DNA of 5,360 nucleotides, taken from contig WJKL01000026.1 in assembly GCA_014729145.1 (NCBI GenBank), forward strand, positions 1-5,360, written 5' to 3'. The notes under the pieces were generated by a model. That model saw only the letters and a program-made list of their open reading frames with translations, ran no database searches and was not told where the DNA came from. Made by a program: the position numbers and the translations under genes. This DNA is from Candidatus Woesearchaeota archaeon. GTDB taxonomy: Archaea; Nanobdellota; Nanobdellia; Woesearchaeales; WJKL01. This document shows positions 1 to 5,360 of the stretch, piece by piece. The first letter of the stretch is position 1, and each line of letters begins with the position of its first letter.

Positions 1-2175
1 GAGAAATACACAAAAAAAGTTTCTTATTATGCATTAAAACATGATGGAAAAGACATCAGAGTTGTATGCGCGGTAGGACATCTTTATGGGTTATCTGAAA
101 AAGAGAAAAAAGGCTGGATATACCCTGTTTTCGACATCGAATGGAAGCCTTCAGCTGACATAAAGAAGAGCTCTAAATTTACCAAAACATATCTTAATGC
201 AATCAAAAAATTAGCAAAAAAAGCAGATGAAGTCACAGTCGCTACAGACTATGATGTAGAGGGAGAGGTAATTGGGTGGAATATAGTCAGATATGCCTGC
301 AAAAGAAAAGATGCGAACAGGATGAAGTTCTCTACTTTGACAAAAGATGATCTTGTAGAAGCATATGAAAACAAACAGTCTTCTTTAGACTGGGGCCAGG
401 CCTACGCAGGAGAGACAAGACACAAATTGGATTGGTTTTACGGGATAAACACTTCAAGAGCTTTGACAAAAGCTATCAAAACAGCAGGCATGTTCAAGCT
501 GATGTCTACAGGACGGGTTCAGGGCCCTGCTCTTAAGCTTATTGTAGATAAAGAAAAAGAGATAAAAGCATTCAAACCAATACCTTATTGGCAGATACAG
601 CTTTTGGGAAATACAAAGAAAAAGCCAATAGAGGCATGGCATGAAAAAAACAAGTTTTGGAAAAAGCCAGAGGCAGACAAGGTTTTCAGCAGGGTAAAAA
701 AAGAAAAAACAGCATCAATATCAGATGTCAAAAGAAAAAAGTTCAAGCAGGCCCCCCCAAAACCTTTTGATTTGACTTCTCTGCAGACAGAATCCCACAG
801 GACACTTAATATATCTCCAAAAAATACACTGGCGATAGCTCAAGACTTGTATACTGCAGGATATATATCATATCCAAGAACATCATCTCAAAAACTGCCT
901 AAAAAGATAGGATATAAAAAGATAATAAAAGCCCTCCAAAAGAAATTTCCAGAAGAGGTAAAGATTCTCAGCAGCATATCAAACCTAAAACCAAATGAAG
1001 GGAAAAAATCAGATCCTGCACATCCTGCTATCTATCCAACCGGCACGATTCCTAGATTAAAGGACAAAAATGCTATGAATATATATGAACTTATAGCAAG
1101 AAGATTCCTTGCTACATTTGGTCCGCATGCTGTCAGAGAGACCATGCATATAAAAATAGACTGCAACAAAGAAATTTTCCTTACAAAAGGCACAACAACT
1201 GTAAAACCAGGCTGGCACAAGCTTTATGGAAGATTTACTCCGGCAAAAGAAGAAGAGCTTCCCCAGGTTGTAAATGGAGATGCAGTCAATATTAAAAAGA
1301 TAAACCTTCTTGATAAAGAAACCCAGCCTCCAAAAAGATATACAGAATCCTCTATAATAAAGGAGCTTGAAAAAAGAGACCTAGGTACAAAAGCGACCAG
1401 AGCCTCCATTATAGATACCTTGTTCCAAAGAGACTATATCAAAGGAAAACGCATCGAAGCAACAGAGCTGGGGATAAGGACAATAAACACATTGGAAAAG
1501 CACAACCCTCAGATCATCGACCAGGCATTGACAAGCCATTTTGAAGCAGACATGGAGAATATCAGAAAAGGAAAAAAGAAAGAACCAGAAGTTATAGATG
1601 AAGCTAAATCAATCCTCAGAAAAATAATGAACAAGTTCCAAAAACAGGAAAAAGAGATAGGAAAAGAGCTTGCTGAATCACATCTTGCCACTAGAGATGA
1701 ATTGACCACATTAGGTCCGTGCCCAAAATGCAAAAAAGGGCAGCTTCAGATAAGAAAAGGGAAATTCGGACCGTTTGTAGCATGCAACCGTTATCCAAAA
1801 TGCAAGACTACTTTTTCCCTTCCATCAAATGCACTGTGTAAGCCTGCAAAAGAGATCTGTGAAACATGCGGACATCCGAAGATACTTGTGATAAAGAAAA
1901 GAAAAAGGCCTCAAAAGGTCTGCATCAATCCAAAATGCCCTTCAAAATTAGAAGACTATACAAAAGAGCAGCTCAAAGAGATGGAAGACATTGAATCCGG
2001 AAAATTGAAGAAGAAATGCCCCAAATGCGGAAAGGGAAATCTCAAGGTCAGAAAATCAGTATATGGCTCTTTCATAGCCTGCGACGCTTATCCAAAATGC
2101 AGATATGTTCAGGCTGTTGAAGAAAAAAAGATCACCCAAAAGACAAAAAAGAAAATATCAAAAGAAAAACAATGA
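1..2175 (+). CDS. topA: DNA topoisomerase I, archaeal type IA (5' end cut off by window edge)
   Basis: Type IA topoisomerase, which relaxes negatively supercoiled DNA by single-strand cleavage and strand passage. The frame is open from base 1, so the gene starts outside the window. I estimate about 20 residues are missing, including the Glu-containing first TOPRIM strand. The in-window part is 724 residues and ends at TGA 2173-2175. Numbering from base 1, the TOPRIM acidic motif DYDVEGE is at 83-89, GRVQGPAL lies in the central fold, and the catalytic tyrosine is Tyr291 in GYISYPRTSS, with Arg293 two residues on. LGTKATR is at 461-467, in the part of the central fold that follows the tyrosine domain. 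The C-terminus carries three four-cysteine zinc ribbons: C574/C577/C595/C601, C620/C623/C641/C646 and C673/C676/C694/C700. They are followed by a basic Lys-rich tail. An ATG at 322 is internal and would delete the TOPRIM motif, so it is not the start. The gene converges on the sigma gene with no bases between the stops. I see no frameshift. Archaeal topo I and bacterial topo III are related; three zinc ribbons favour topo I. Confidence 0.96.
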   Translation, partial: EKYTKKVSYYALKHDGKDIRVVCAVGHLYGLSEKEKKGWIYPVFDIEWKPSADIKKSSKFTKTYLNAIKKLAKKADEVTVATDYDVEGEVIGWNIVRYACKRKDANRMKFSTLTKDDLVEAYENKQSSLDWGQAYAGETRHKLDWFYGINTSRALTKAIKTAGMFKLMSTGRVQGPALKLIVDKEKEIKAFKPIPYWQIQLLGNTKKKPIEAWHEKNKFWKKPEADKVFSRVKKEKTASISDVKRKKFKQAPPKPFDLTSLQTESHRTLNISPKNTLAIAQDLYTAGYISYPRTSSQKLPKKIGYKKIIKALQKKFPEEVKILSSISNLKPNEGKKSDPAHPAIYPTGTIPRLKDKNAMNIYELIARRFLATFGPHAVRETMHIKIDCNKEIFLTKGTTTVKPGWHKLYGRFTPAKEEELPQVVNGDAVNIKKINLLDKETQPPKRYTESSIIKELEKRDLGTKATRASIIDTLFQRDYIKGKRIEATELGIRTINTLEKHNPQIIDQALTSHFEADMENIRKGKKKEPEVIDEAKSILRKIMNKFQKQEKEIGKELAESHLATRDELTTLGPCPKCKKGQLQIRKGKFGPFVACNRYPKCKTTFSLPSNALCKPAKEICETCGHPKILVIKKRKRPQKVCINPKCPSKLEDYTKEQLKEMEDIESGKLKKKCPKCGKGNLKVRKSVYGSFIACDAYPKCRYVQAVEEKKITQKTKKKISKEKQ
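2123..2169 (-). terminator. Candidate archaeal T-rich terminator for the sigma/cca transcript, inside the topA 3' end
   Basis: Read on the minus strand just past the sigma stop codon, the Lys-codon-rich end of topA becomes a series of T runs: five Ts (2165-2169), then runs of four and six, then seven (2123-2129). Archaeal RNA polymerase terminates at T-rich tracts without needing a hairpin, so this is a plausible terminator for the minus-strand unit. The same bases encode the lysine tail of topoisomerase, so the runs may simply be a by-product of AAA/AAG codons. Confidence 0.4.
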
Positions 2176-2191
2176 TTAAGTTTTTCTTAAT
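2175..2191. terminator. Inverted repeat over the abutting stop codons; possible bidirectional terminator
   Basis: ATTAAG (2175-2180), a five-T loop (2181-2185) and CTTAAT (2186-2191) form a perfect 6-bp inverted repeat. It starts on the last base of the topA stop and includes the whole sigma stop codon. In the plus direction the five Ts directly follow the topA end, and in the minus direction T runs follow the sigma end. The stem is short and A+T-rich, so it would be weak. Its position between convergent genes is what makes a termination role plausible. Confidence 0.4.
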
Positions 2192-2937
2192 TCCTCTATC
2201 TTGCTCATATTCCCTAATTTTCTCAAAGATGCATGTTCAATCTGTCTTACTCTTTCTCTTGTAATGTCCATCTGGTCAGCCACCTCCTGTAATGTATATG
2301 TAGAAGAACTATCAATCCCATATCTTAATTTTATTATTTTTCTTTCTCTTCTGGAAAGCCTATTGATTGATCCATGGATGTTTTGTTTAATCTCAATATT
2401 TTCAATGTTTCCACCTACATCTTTTCTTTCTTCATTCTCTATTATTTTGATTAGTTCTACGTCTTCAGCAACTTCTTTGTTCAATGAATTTTTATTTTCT
2501 CCTTTGTAAAATTCAATGATATGGTTCTTTATCCAGTTTGTTGCATATGTGCTGAATCTATATCCTTCTGTTCTCCCCTTTTTTTTATGCTCTTCTTTTA
2601 TGAAATCACAATCATAATTGATAACCGCCACAAGCAAACCAAACACCCCTTCCTGAAGAATTTCTGAATATTCTACATAATTTGGAATTTTATTGTAATA
2701 TTCATTTACAATACTTTTTACCAGCCTTAAATTTCTTTCAACCAGTTCTTTTCCTGCAGGGTGCTCAAGCTTTTTTTCATTTTCTAATTCTCTTATTTGT
2801 TTGGCAAGATTATATTCTCTTTTCTTGTCCAATGGTTGGGTATTGATATGGTCCAGCTCATCTATATAATGTGCAGCCTGATCATGGACACCATCATACA
2901 TAGAATTTTTTATCTCTAAATCTATTTTTTTGATCAT
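2176..2937 (-). CDS. Sigma-70 family RNA polymerase sigma factor in an archaeal context, lacking domain 3
   Basis: Predicted 253-residue promoter-specificity factor. Region 1.2 is at about residues 22-52. Regions 2.1-2.2 (about 64-109) include RNLRLV and ILQEGVFGL, whose Gln-Glu pair binds the beta' clamp coiled coil in bacteria. Region 2.3 has GYRFSTYATNWI at 125-136: the aromatics Y126, F128, Y131 and W135 match E. coli Y425, F427, Y430 and W434, while E. coli W433 is Asn134 here. Region 3.0-3.1 is missing. After region 2 comes a short acidic linker (about 151-172, SLNKEVAEDVELI) resembling region 3.2, then region 4 from about 190. The helix-turn-helix TRERVRQIE (226-234) keeps the -35-contacting R227, E228, R231 and Q232 of sigma-70. 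There is no region 1.1. A lysine-rich stretch at about 110-124 is extra relative to E. coli. The start is ATG at 2937, 21 bases after the cca stop, with no SD. Met13 is an alternative start. Lys-rich composition matches the neighbours, arguing against recent transfer. Family assignment is firm; function with an archaeal polymerase is unknown. Nothing visible points to a phage origin. Confidence 0.93.
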   Translation of the reverse strand: MIKKIDLEIKNSMYDGVHDQAAHYIDELDHINTQPLDKKREYNLAKQIRELENEKKLEHPAGKELVERNLRLVKSIVNEYYNKIPNYVEYSEILQEGVFGLLVAVINYDCDFIKEEHKKKGRTEGYRFSTYATNWIKNHIIEFYKGENKNSLNKEVAEDVELIKIIENEERKDVGGNIENIEIKQNIHGSINRLSRRERKIIKLRYGIDSSSTYTLQEVADQMDITRERVRQIEHASLRKLGNMSKIEELRKT

Positions 2938-2950
2938 TATATCAGATATA
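2938..2950. repeat. 13-bp perfect palindrome touching the sigma start codon
   Basis: TATATC-A-GATATA is a perfect inverted repeat of 6+1+6 bases. It fills more than half of the 21-base cca-sigma gap and ends one base before the sigma ATG. If transcription starts at or near the ATG, a protein bound here would block initiation, so it could be an operator. It is A+T-rich and short, and chance is a real alternative. Confidence 0.3.
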
Positions 2951-2957
2951 GAAGTAT

Positions 2958-2965
2958 ATTATAAA
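2958..2965 (-). promoter_or_regulatory. Candidate TATA box for the sigma gene, at the cca stop codon
   Basis: On the minus strand this reads TTTATAAT, preceded by an A-rich stretch (GTAAAAC) that could act as a BRE. Its centre is about 24-25 bases upstream of the sigma ATG, close to the usual archaeal TATA-to-start distance, so it would give a leaderless sigma mRNA. That fits the lack of an SD. It overlaps the cca stop codon. In sequence this A+T-rich such matches arise by chance. Confidence 0.3.
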
Positions 2966-4209
2966 AGTTTTACTTTCTTTGTTTTCTCTTTTACATATCT
3001 TTTTTTGATCAAATCTTTTACCAGCCTTTCAGGCTCTCTGTATTTTCTTTTCACCTTTGCATACAATTTCCCATTTTTGACAGAAGTTCTTTTATATTTT
3101 TTCTTGAATTTTTTTACATGCTTTTTCATCTCTTTTGGAGGACCTTCTTTTTCAATATACATGCTTAATTTCTTTTTATCTATAATAAACCAGAACTTTG
3201 CATCTTTCTTCTTATCCCATTTCCATCCGCTTGAATAAACCTTAAACCCTTTTTTTTCAAGTTTTTTGTCGATAAACTCAAATGCCTTCAATAACTTGCT
3301 CCCAACCACGTCTTCTTTTCCTTTGAGACTCTCTATATTCAACACTATTAATTTGTCTTTTCCAGCTGTTTTATTTAAATCATCAATTTTAATTTCTTTT
3401 ATTTCAAAGAACTCCTTTGATGGATTTTTCAAAAATTCTTTACATATACAGATAAACTTAAGATATTTCTCTTCGCCCAATGCAGCAGCAGCATTCCTGC
3501 TCTTGTCCACAGGATCGACTATTACCATGGGGCCTTCTGTCTTTGATTTGTTCAGGTTAAACAAAACATCTCTTTTATTCTTGTAATAACCCTTAAAGTC
3601 AATAACGGTTTTTGGCTTCCATTTTGCAGCTTTCTTTACCAGCTTCAAAAACCCGCCGTAGTTTATAGTAAGAATCTCACACATATATCCAGAAAATCCT
3701 TTGATATAGCTTTCAGCTCCGTAAACCCCTATAGCTTTGCAGAACTGCTTTGTAAGCCTTATTTCATCAGCCAAAGGTTTTGATTTGTTGACCCACCTTG
3801 CATGCAGAGGACTTGCATCAGTTATATTTACTGCATCCTTTGCTTTTGTTATCTTCAGTATAGGAACAACTTCAAATGTAAAATCTTCTTTTCTAATCTG
3901 AAAATAATCTCTGCTTCCATGCAGTCTTTTGACTCCTGAGAAAATCTTCTTCAGGTCCTTTTCAAGAATATCAGACAATTTGTCTGATTTATCTTTATAT
4001 TTCTTGTAATTATACTGCACAAAAACATCAGCATCATGCTGTTTGCTCAGCCATGTCCCTTTTGCTCCTGAGCCCCCTAAAACAGCTTTCCCGTCCTTTA
4101 ATCCTTTGTTTAATCTGCTAAGAAATTCCCTTATCTTTTTTTTTATTTTCTTTTCTTCTTCCTTTGTCGGCTTTATATCCTTAAGAACACCTTTCAATAA
4201 CTTCTTCAT
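2959..4209 (-). CDS. cca: CCA tRNA nucleotidyltransferase, archaeal class I
   Basis: Adds or repairs the 3'-terminal CCA of tRNAs from CTP and ATP without a nucleic acid template, a step needed for aminoacylation. The protein is 416 residues, slightly shorter than the roughly 437 of the Archaeoglobus fulgidus enzyme. The nucleotidyltransferase signature GSGAKGTWL is at 46-54, followed by D59 and D61 in HDADVFV. The third carboxylate appears to be E113 in FEVVPIL. Other class I landmarks are GYMCEIL (174-180), VDPVDKSRNAAAAL (231-244) and GPP (356-358) in the tail-body region. The C-terminus is very basic, and by my count 96 of 416 residues (23%) are lysine. The start is ATG at 4209, just before MKKLLKGVLK; no SD precedes it, and a TATA-like element about 27 bases upstream suggests a leaderless mRNA. 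It is the first gene of a probable two-gene unit with the sigma gene. A. fulgidus uses Glu-x-Asp then Asp, whereas this protein has Asp-x-Asp then Glu. Assignment is firm. Confidence 0.95.
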   Translation of the reverse strand: MKKLLKGVLKDIKPTKEEEKKIKKKIREFLSRLNKGLKDGKAVLGGSGAKGTWLSKQHDADVFVQYNYKKYKDKSDKLSDILEKDLKKIFSGVKRLHGSRDYFQIRKEDFTFEVVPILKITKAKDAVNITDASPLHARWVNKSKPLADEIRLTKQFCKAIGVYGAESYIKGFSGYMCEILTINYGGFLKLVKKAAKWKPKTVIDFKGYYKNKRDVLFNLNKSKTEGPMVIVDPVDKSRNAAAALGEEKYLKFICICKEFLKNPSKEFFEIKEIKIDDLNKTAGKDKLIVLNIESLKGKEDVVGSKLLKAFEFIDKKLEKKGFKVYSSGWKWDKKKDAKFWFIIDKKKLSMYIEKEGPPKEMKKHVKKFKKKYKRTSVKNGKLYAKVKRKYREPERLVKDLIKKRYVKEKTKKVKLL

Positions 4210-4232
4210 ATCTGAACAAAATAAAGATTGAT

Positions 4233-4240
4233 TTATTAAA
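4233..4240 (-). promoter_or_regulatory. Candidate TATA box for cca (and the sigma gene)
   Basis: On the minus strand this reads TTTAATAA, preceded by the A-rich AAAACACAAC that could serve as BRE. Its centre lies about 27 bases from the cca ATG, the standard archaeal distance to the transcription start, which would put the mRNA 5' end at or next to the ATG. This agrees with the absence of an SD. It is judged by eye in a very A+T-rich spacer. Confidence 0.4.
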
Positions 4241-4307
4241 GTTGTGTTTTAATTTGATAAAAAAAATAATAGATTCCTGGATTTGGAAATTTGCTTAAAT
4301 CAAAAAC

Positions 4308-4315
4308 TTAATAAA
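4308..4315 (+). promoter_or_regulatory. Candidate TATA box for the antiporter gene
   Basis: TTAATAAA preceded by the A-rich CAAAAAC (4301-4307). Counting about 26 bases from its centre places the transcription start near 4338, which gives a leader of only about 12 bases holding little more than the SD. A weaker alternative is TTAAAT at 4295-4300, which would give a leader of about 25 bases. The 140-base spacer 4210-4349 otherwise shows only A/T runs and no clear riboswitch or repeat. Confidence 0.3.
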
Positions 4316-4338
4316 CTCTGCAGCTAATCATCAAAAAA

Positions 4339-4346
4339 GAGGTGAT
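4339..4346 (+). promoter_or_regulatory. Strong Shine-Dalgarno site that fixes the antiporter TTG start
   Basis: GAGGTGAT pairs over eight bases with the conserved archaeal 16S rRNA 3' end (anti-SD AUCACCUCC). The GAGG core is seven bases from the TTG at 4350. It is the only clear SD in the window and decides the start codon, because the frame has no ATG or GTG between the upstream stop at 4296-4298 and the TTG. Confidence 0.85.
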
Positions 4347-4349
4347 ACT

Positions 4350-5360
4350 TTGGAGCCAACATTAATATATATCATTTATTTTGGAATACTCCTTCTTTTA
4401 GGGCTCATTTCTTCTATCATCTCAAGAAAACTGAAGATTCCAAACCTTATATTATTGATAGGTATAGGTATGGTATTTGGATATCTAAGATATGACGGAA
4501 AGCAGATTATACAGTTTTCCCCTATCTTTTTGACATCTATAGCTATAATAACCCTGTCTATGATAGTCTTTGACTCAAGCTCAAAATTCAGATTCAAGAA
4601 ATTTGATTCATCAACAACATCAGCATTTAAGCTTGCCAGTATATTCCTTATATTGAATACCTTGGTGCTTTCATTCCTGACAAACTATCTTTTTGATGTT
4701 TCTTCAGTATTTCTTGCAGTGGCCTTTGCTGCTGTTGTTTCTGGAACAGACCCTTCTGCTACTTTAATGATACTTTCAGGCGCAAAAACAAAATTATTTG
4801 AATTGTTAAAGGTTGAAGCAGTGTTAAATACACCTTTGATCGTTTTGATCCCTTTTCTGCTTATAGATATAATGCAGGAGGCAGCACAAACAACTGCCTT
4901 TAGCATATTGTCCAGCCAGGCACTTCCTTTTGCTCAGCAGTTTGTAGCCGGAATAGGGACAGGATTTCTTGTTGCATTCATATTCTTTAGATTTATGAAA
5001 AAATATTATAGCGCAACTCTTTCACCATTGGCAGTGATAACTGCTGCTTTGCTTACATATGCCTTGTCAGAAGCTCTGGGGGGAAACGGAGTTCTTGCAG
5101 TCACTACTGCAGGTTTGGTGTTTGGAAATCTTTACCACATCAAACACAAAAGAAAACTGCAGAATTTTACAGAGGTTTTTTCTGAATTATTGGAGATAAT
5201 TGTTTTTATCTTGATAGGATCTATGATAAAGATATCCTGGAGCCTAGATTTTATTATACCTGCATCAGTATTGTTTCTGGCATATCTTTTTATCAGATTT
5301 ATAACAGTCTCAACTTTATTTTTTAAGGATTTTGATATAAAAGAAAAGATATACTTAACA
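4350..5360 (+). CDS. CPA1/NhaP-like cation:proton antiporter (3' end cut off by window edge)
   Basis: Polytopic membrane protein predicted to exchange Na+ (or K+) for protons across the cytoplasmic membrane, serving pH and ion homeostasis. The frame runs 337 codons with no stop to the right edge; NhaP proteins are usually around 400 residues or more, so the last helices are missing. It starts at TTG (read as Met; MEPTLIYIIY) behind a strong SD. Hydrophobic segments lie at roughly 5-27, 31-47, 58-75, 93-112, 119-142, 153-175, 196-214, 223-240, 245-262, 278-293 and 301-322. Family landmarks are SGTDPSAT (131-138, the Thr-Asp-Pro motif of the unwound helix), VEAVLNTP (155-162), GGNGVLAVTTAGLVFGN (244-260) and the F-x-E-x-L-E helix ending in LIG (near 276-290). 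E156 and N160 match the conserved Glu and Asn of NhaP, but the usual Asp of the Asn-Asp pair is Thr161. The gene is transcribed away from cca, with no visible functional link. Family is firm; ion specificity cannot be read from sequence. Confidence 0.9.
   Translation, partial: MEPTLIYIIYFGILLLLGLISSIISRKLKIPNLILLIGIGMVFGYLRYDGKQIIQFSPIFLTSIAIITLSMIVFDSSSKFRFKKFDSSTTSAFKLASIFLILNTLVLSFLTNYLFDVSSVFLAVAFAAVVSGTDPSATLMILSGAKTKLFELLKVEAVLNTPLIVLIPFLLIDIMQEAAQTTAFSILSSQALPFAQQFVAGIGTGFLVAFIFFRFMKKYYSATLSPLAVITAALLTYALSEALGGNGVLAVTTAGLVFGNLYHIKHKRKLQNFTEVFSELLEIIVFILIGSMIKISWSLDFIIPASVLFLAYLFIRFITVSTLFFKDFDIKEKIYLT

Noticed and set aside
322..324. ATG at 322 as the start of the topoisomerase gene
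   Set aside because: The frame is open back to base 1 and the upstream residues hold the TOPRIM core (VCAVGHLYGL and DYDVEGE), so 322 is internal.
752..758. Run of seven Cs in topA as a possible frameshift or phase-variation site
   Set aside because: The reading frame is intact through it (QAPPKPF) and conserved domains continue on both sides; a single short run is not evidence of variation.
2201..2509. Open frame of 102 codons on the plus strand opposite the sigma gene
   Set aside because: Antisense shadow of a conserved protein; low-complexity translation and no SD.
2955..2990. Bacterial-type -10/-35 promoter (TATAAT before the sigma gene) that the sigma factor might use on itself
   Set aside because: TATAAT is present on the minus strand but there is no TTGACA-like element at 16-18 bases upstream. 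In sequence this A+T-rich the -10 match alone means nothing.
2930..3586. Plus-strand open frames of about 100 codons opposite cca, rich in Phe/Ser/Leu
   Set aside because: They arise from reading Lys/Glu-rich codons backwards. cca on the other strand has clear family motifs.
4270..4292. Possible hairpin or operator around ATTCCTGGATTTGGAAAT in the divergent spacer
   Set aside because: The arms do not pair cleanly (ATTCC against GGAAAT) and the stem would be about four pairs.
4376..4906. Minus-strand open frames of 73 codons within the antiporter gene
   Set aside because: They lie opposite a recognisable membrane transporter with an SD and conserved motifs, and show no features of their own.

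Overview
The window looks like a piece of an A+T-rich, lysine-rich archaeal genome, most likely from a small-genome DPANN lineage such as Woesearchaeota or Pacearchaeota. The signs are an archaeal-type (class I) CCA-adding enzyme, an archaeal-type DNA topoisomerase I, a ribosome binding site matching the anti-SD at the 3' end of archaeal 16S rRNA, and two genes with no SD that fit leaderless transcription from TATA-like elements. The phylum is inferred from composition and gene style and was not tested.

The layout is simple and tightly packed. Bases 1-2175 (+) hold most of a type IA DNA topoisomerase, cut by the left edge. Its stop codon touches the stop codon of a convergent gene at 2176-2937 (-), which encodes a bacterial-type sigma-70 family factor. 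Upstream of it on the same strand, 21 bases away, lies the CCA tRNA nucleotidyltransferase at 2959-4209 (-). A 140-base divergent spacer (4210-4349) carries candidate promoters in both directions. Then comes a CPA1/NhaP-like cation:proton antiporter (4350 to the right edge, +), which starts at TTG and is cut by the right edge.

The most notable feature is the sigma factor. Archaea start transcription with TBP, TFB and TFE and normally have no sigma factor. This one sits between two plainly archaeal genes and shares their composition, so it does not look like contamination. It keeps near-consensus regions 1.2, 2.1-2.4 and 4.1-4.2, including the residues that contact the RNA polymerase clamp and the -35 element in E. 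coli sigma-70. It lacks domain 3, carries a lysine-rich insertion between regions 2.2 and 2.3, and has Asn at one of the two tandem tryptophans of region 2.3. Sigma-like genes have been reported before in uncultivated archaea (Rinke et al. 2013, from memory), so their presence is not new, but the domain layout and pairing with cca are worth study.

The four genes do not form one pathway. They cover DNA topology, transcription initiation, tRNA 3'-end maturation and ion homeostasis. The cca and sigma genes are probably co-transcribed, with a possible extra promoter just before the sigma gene.
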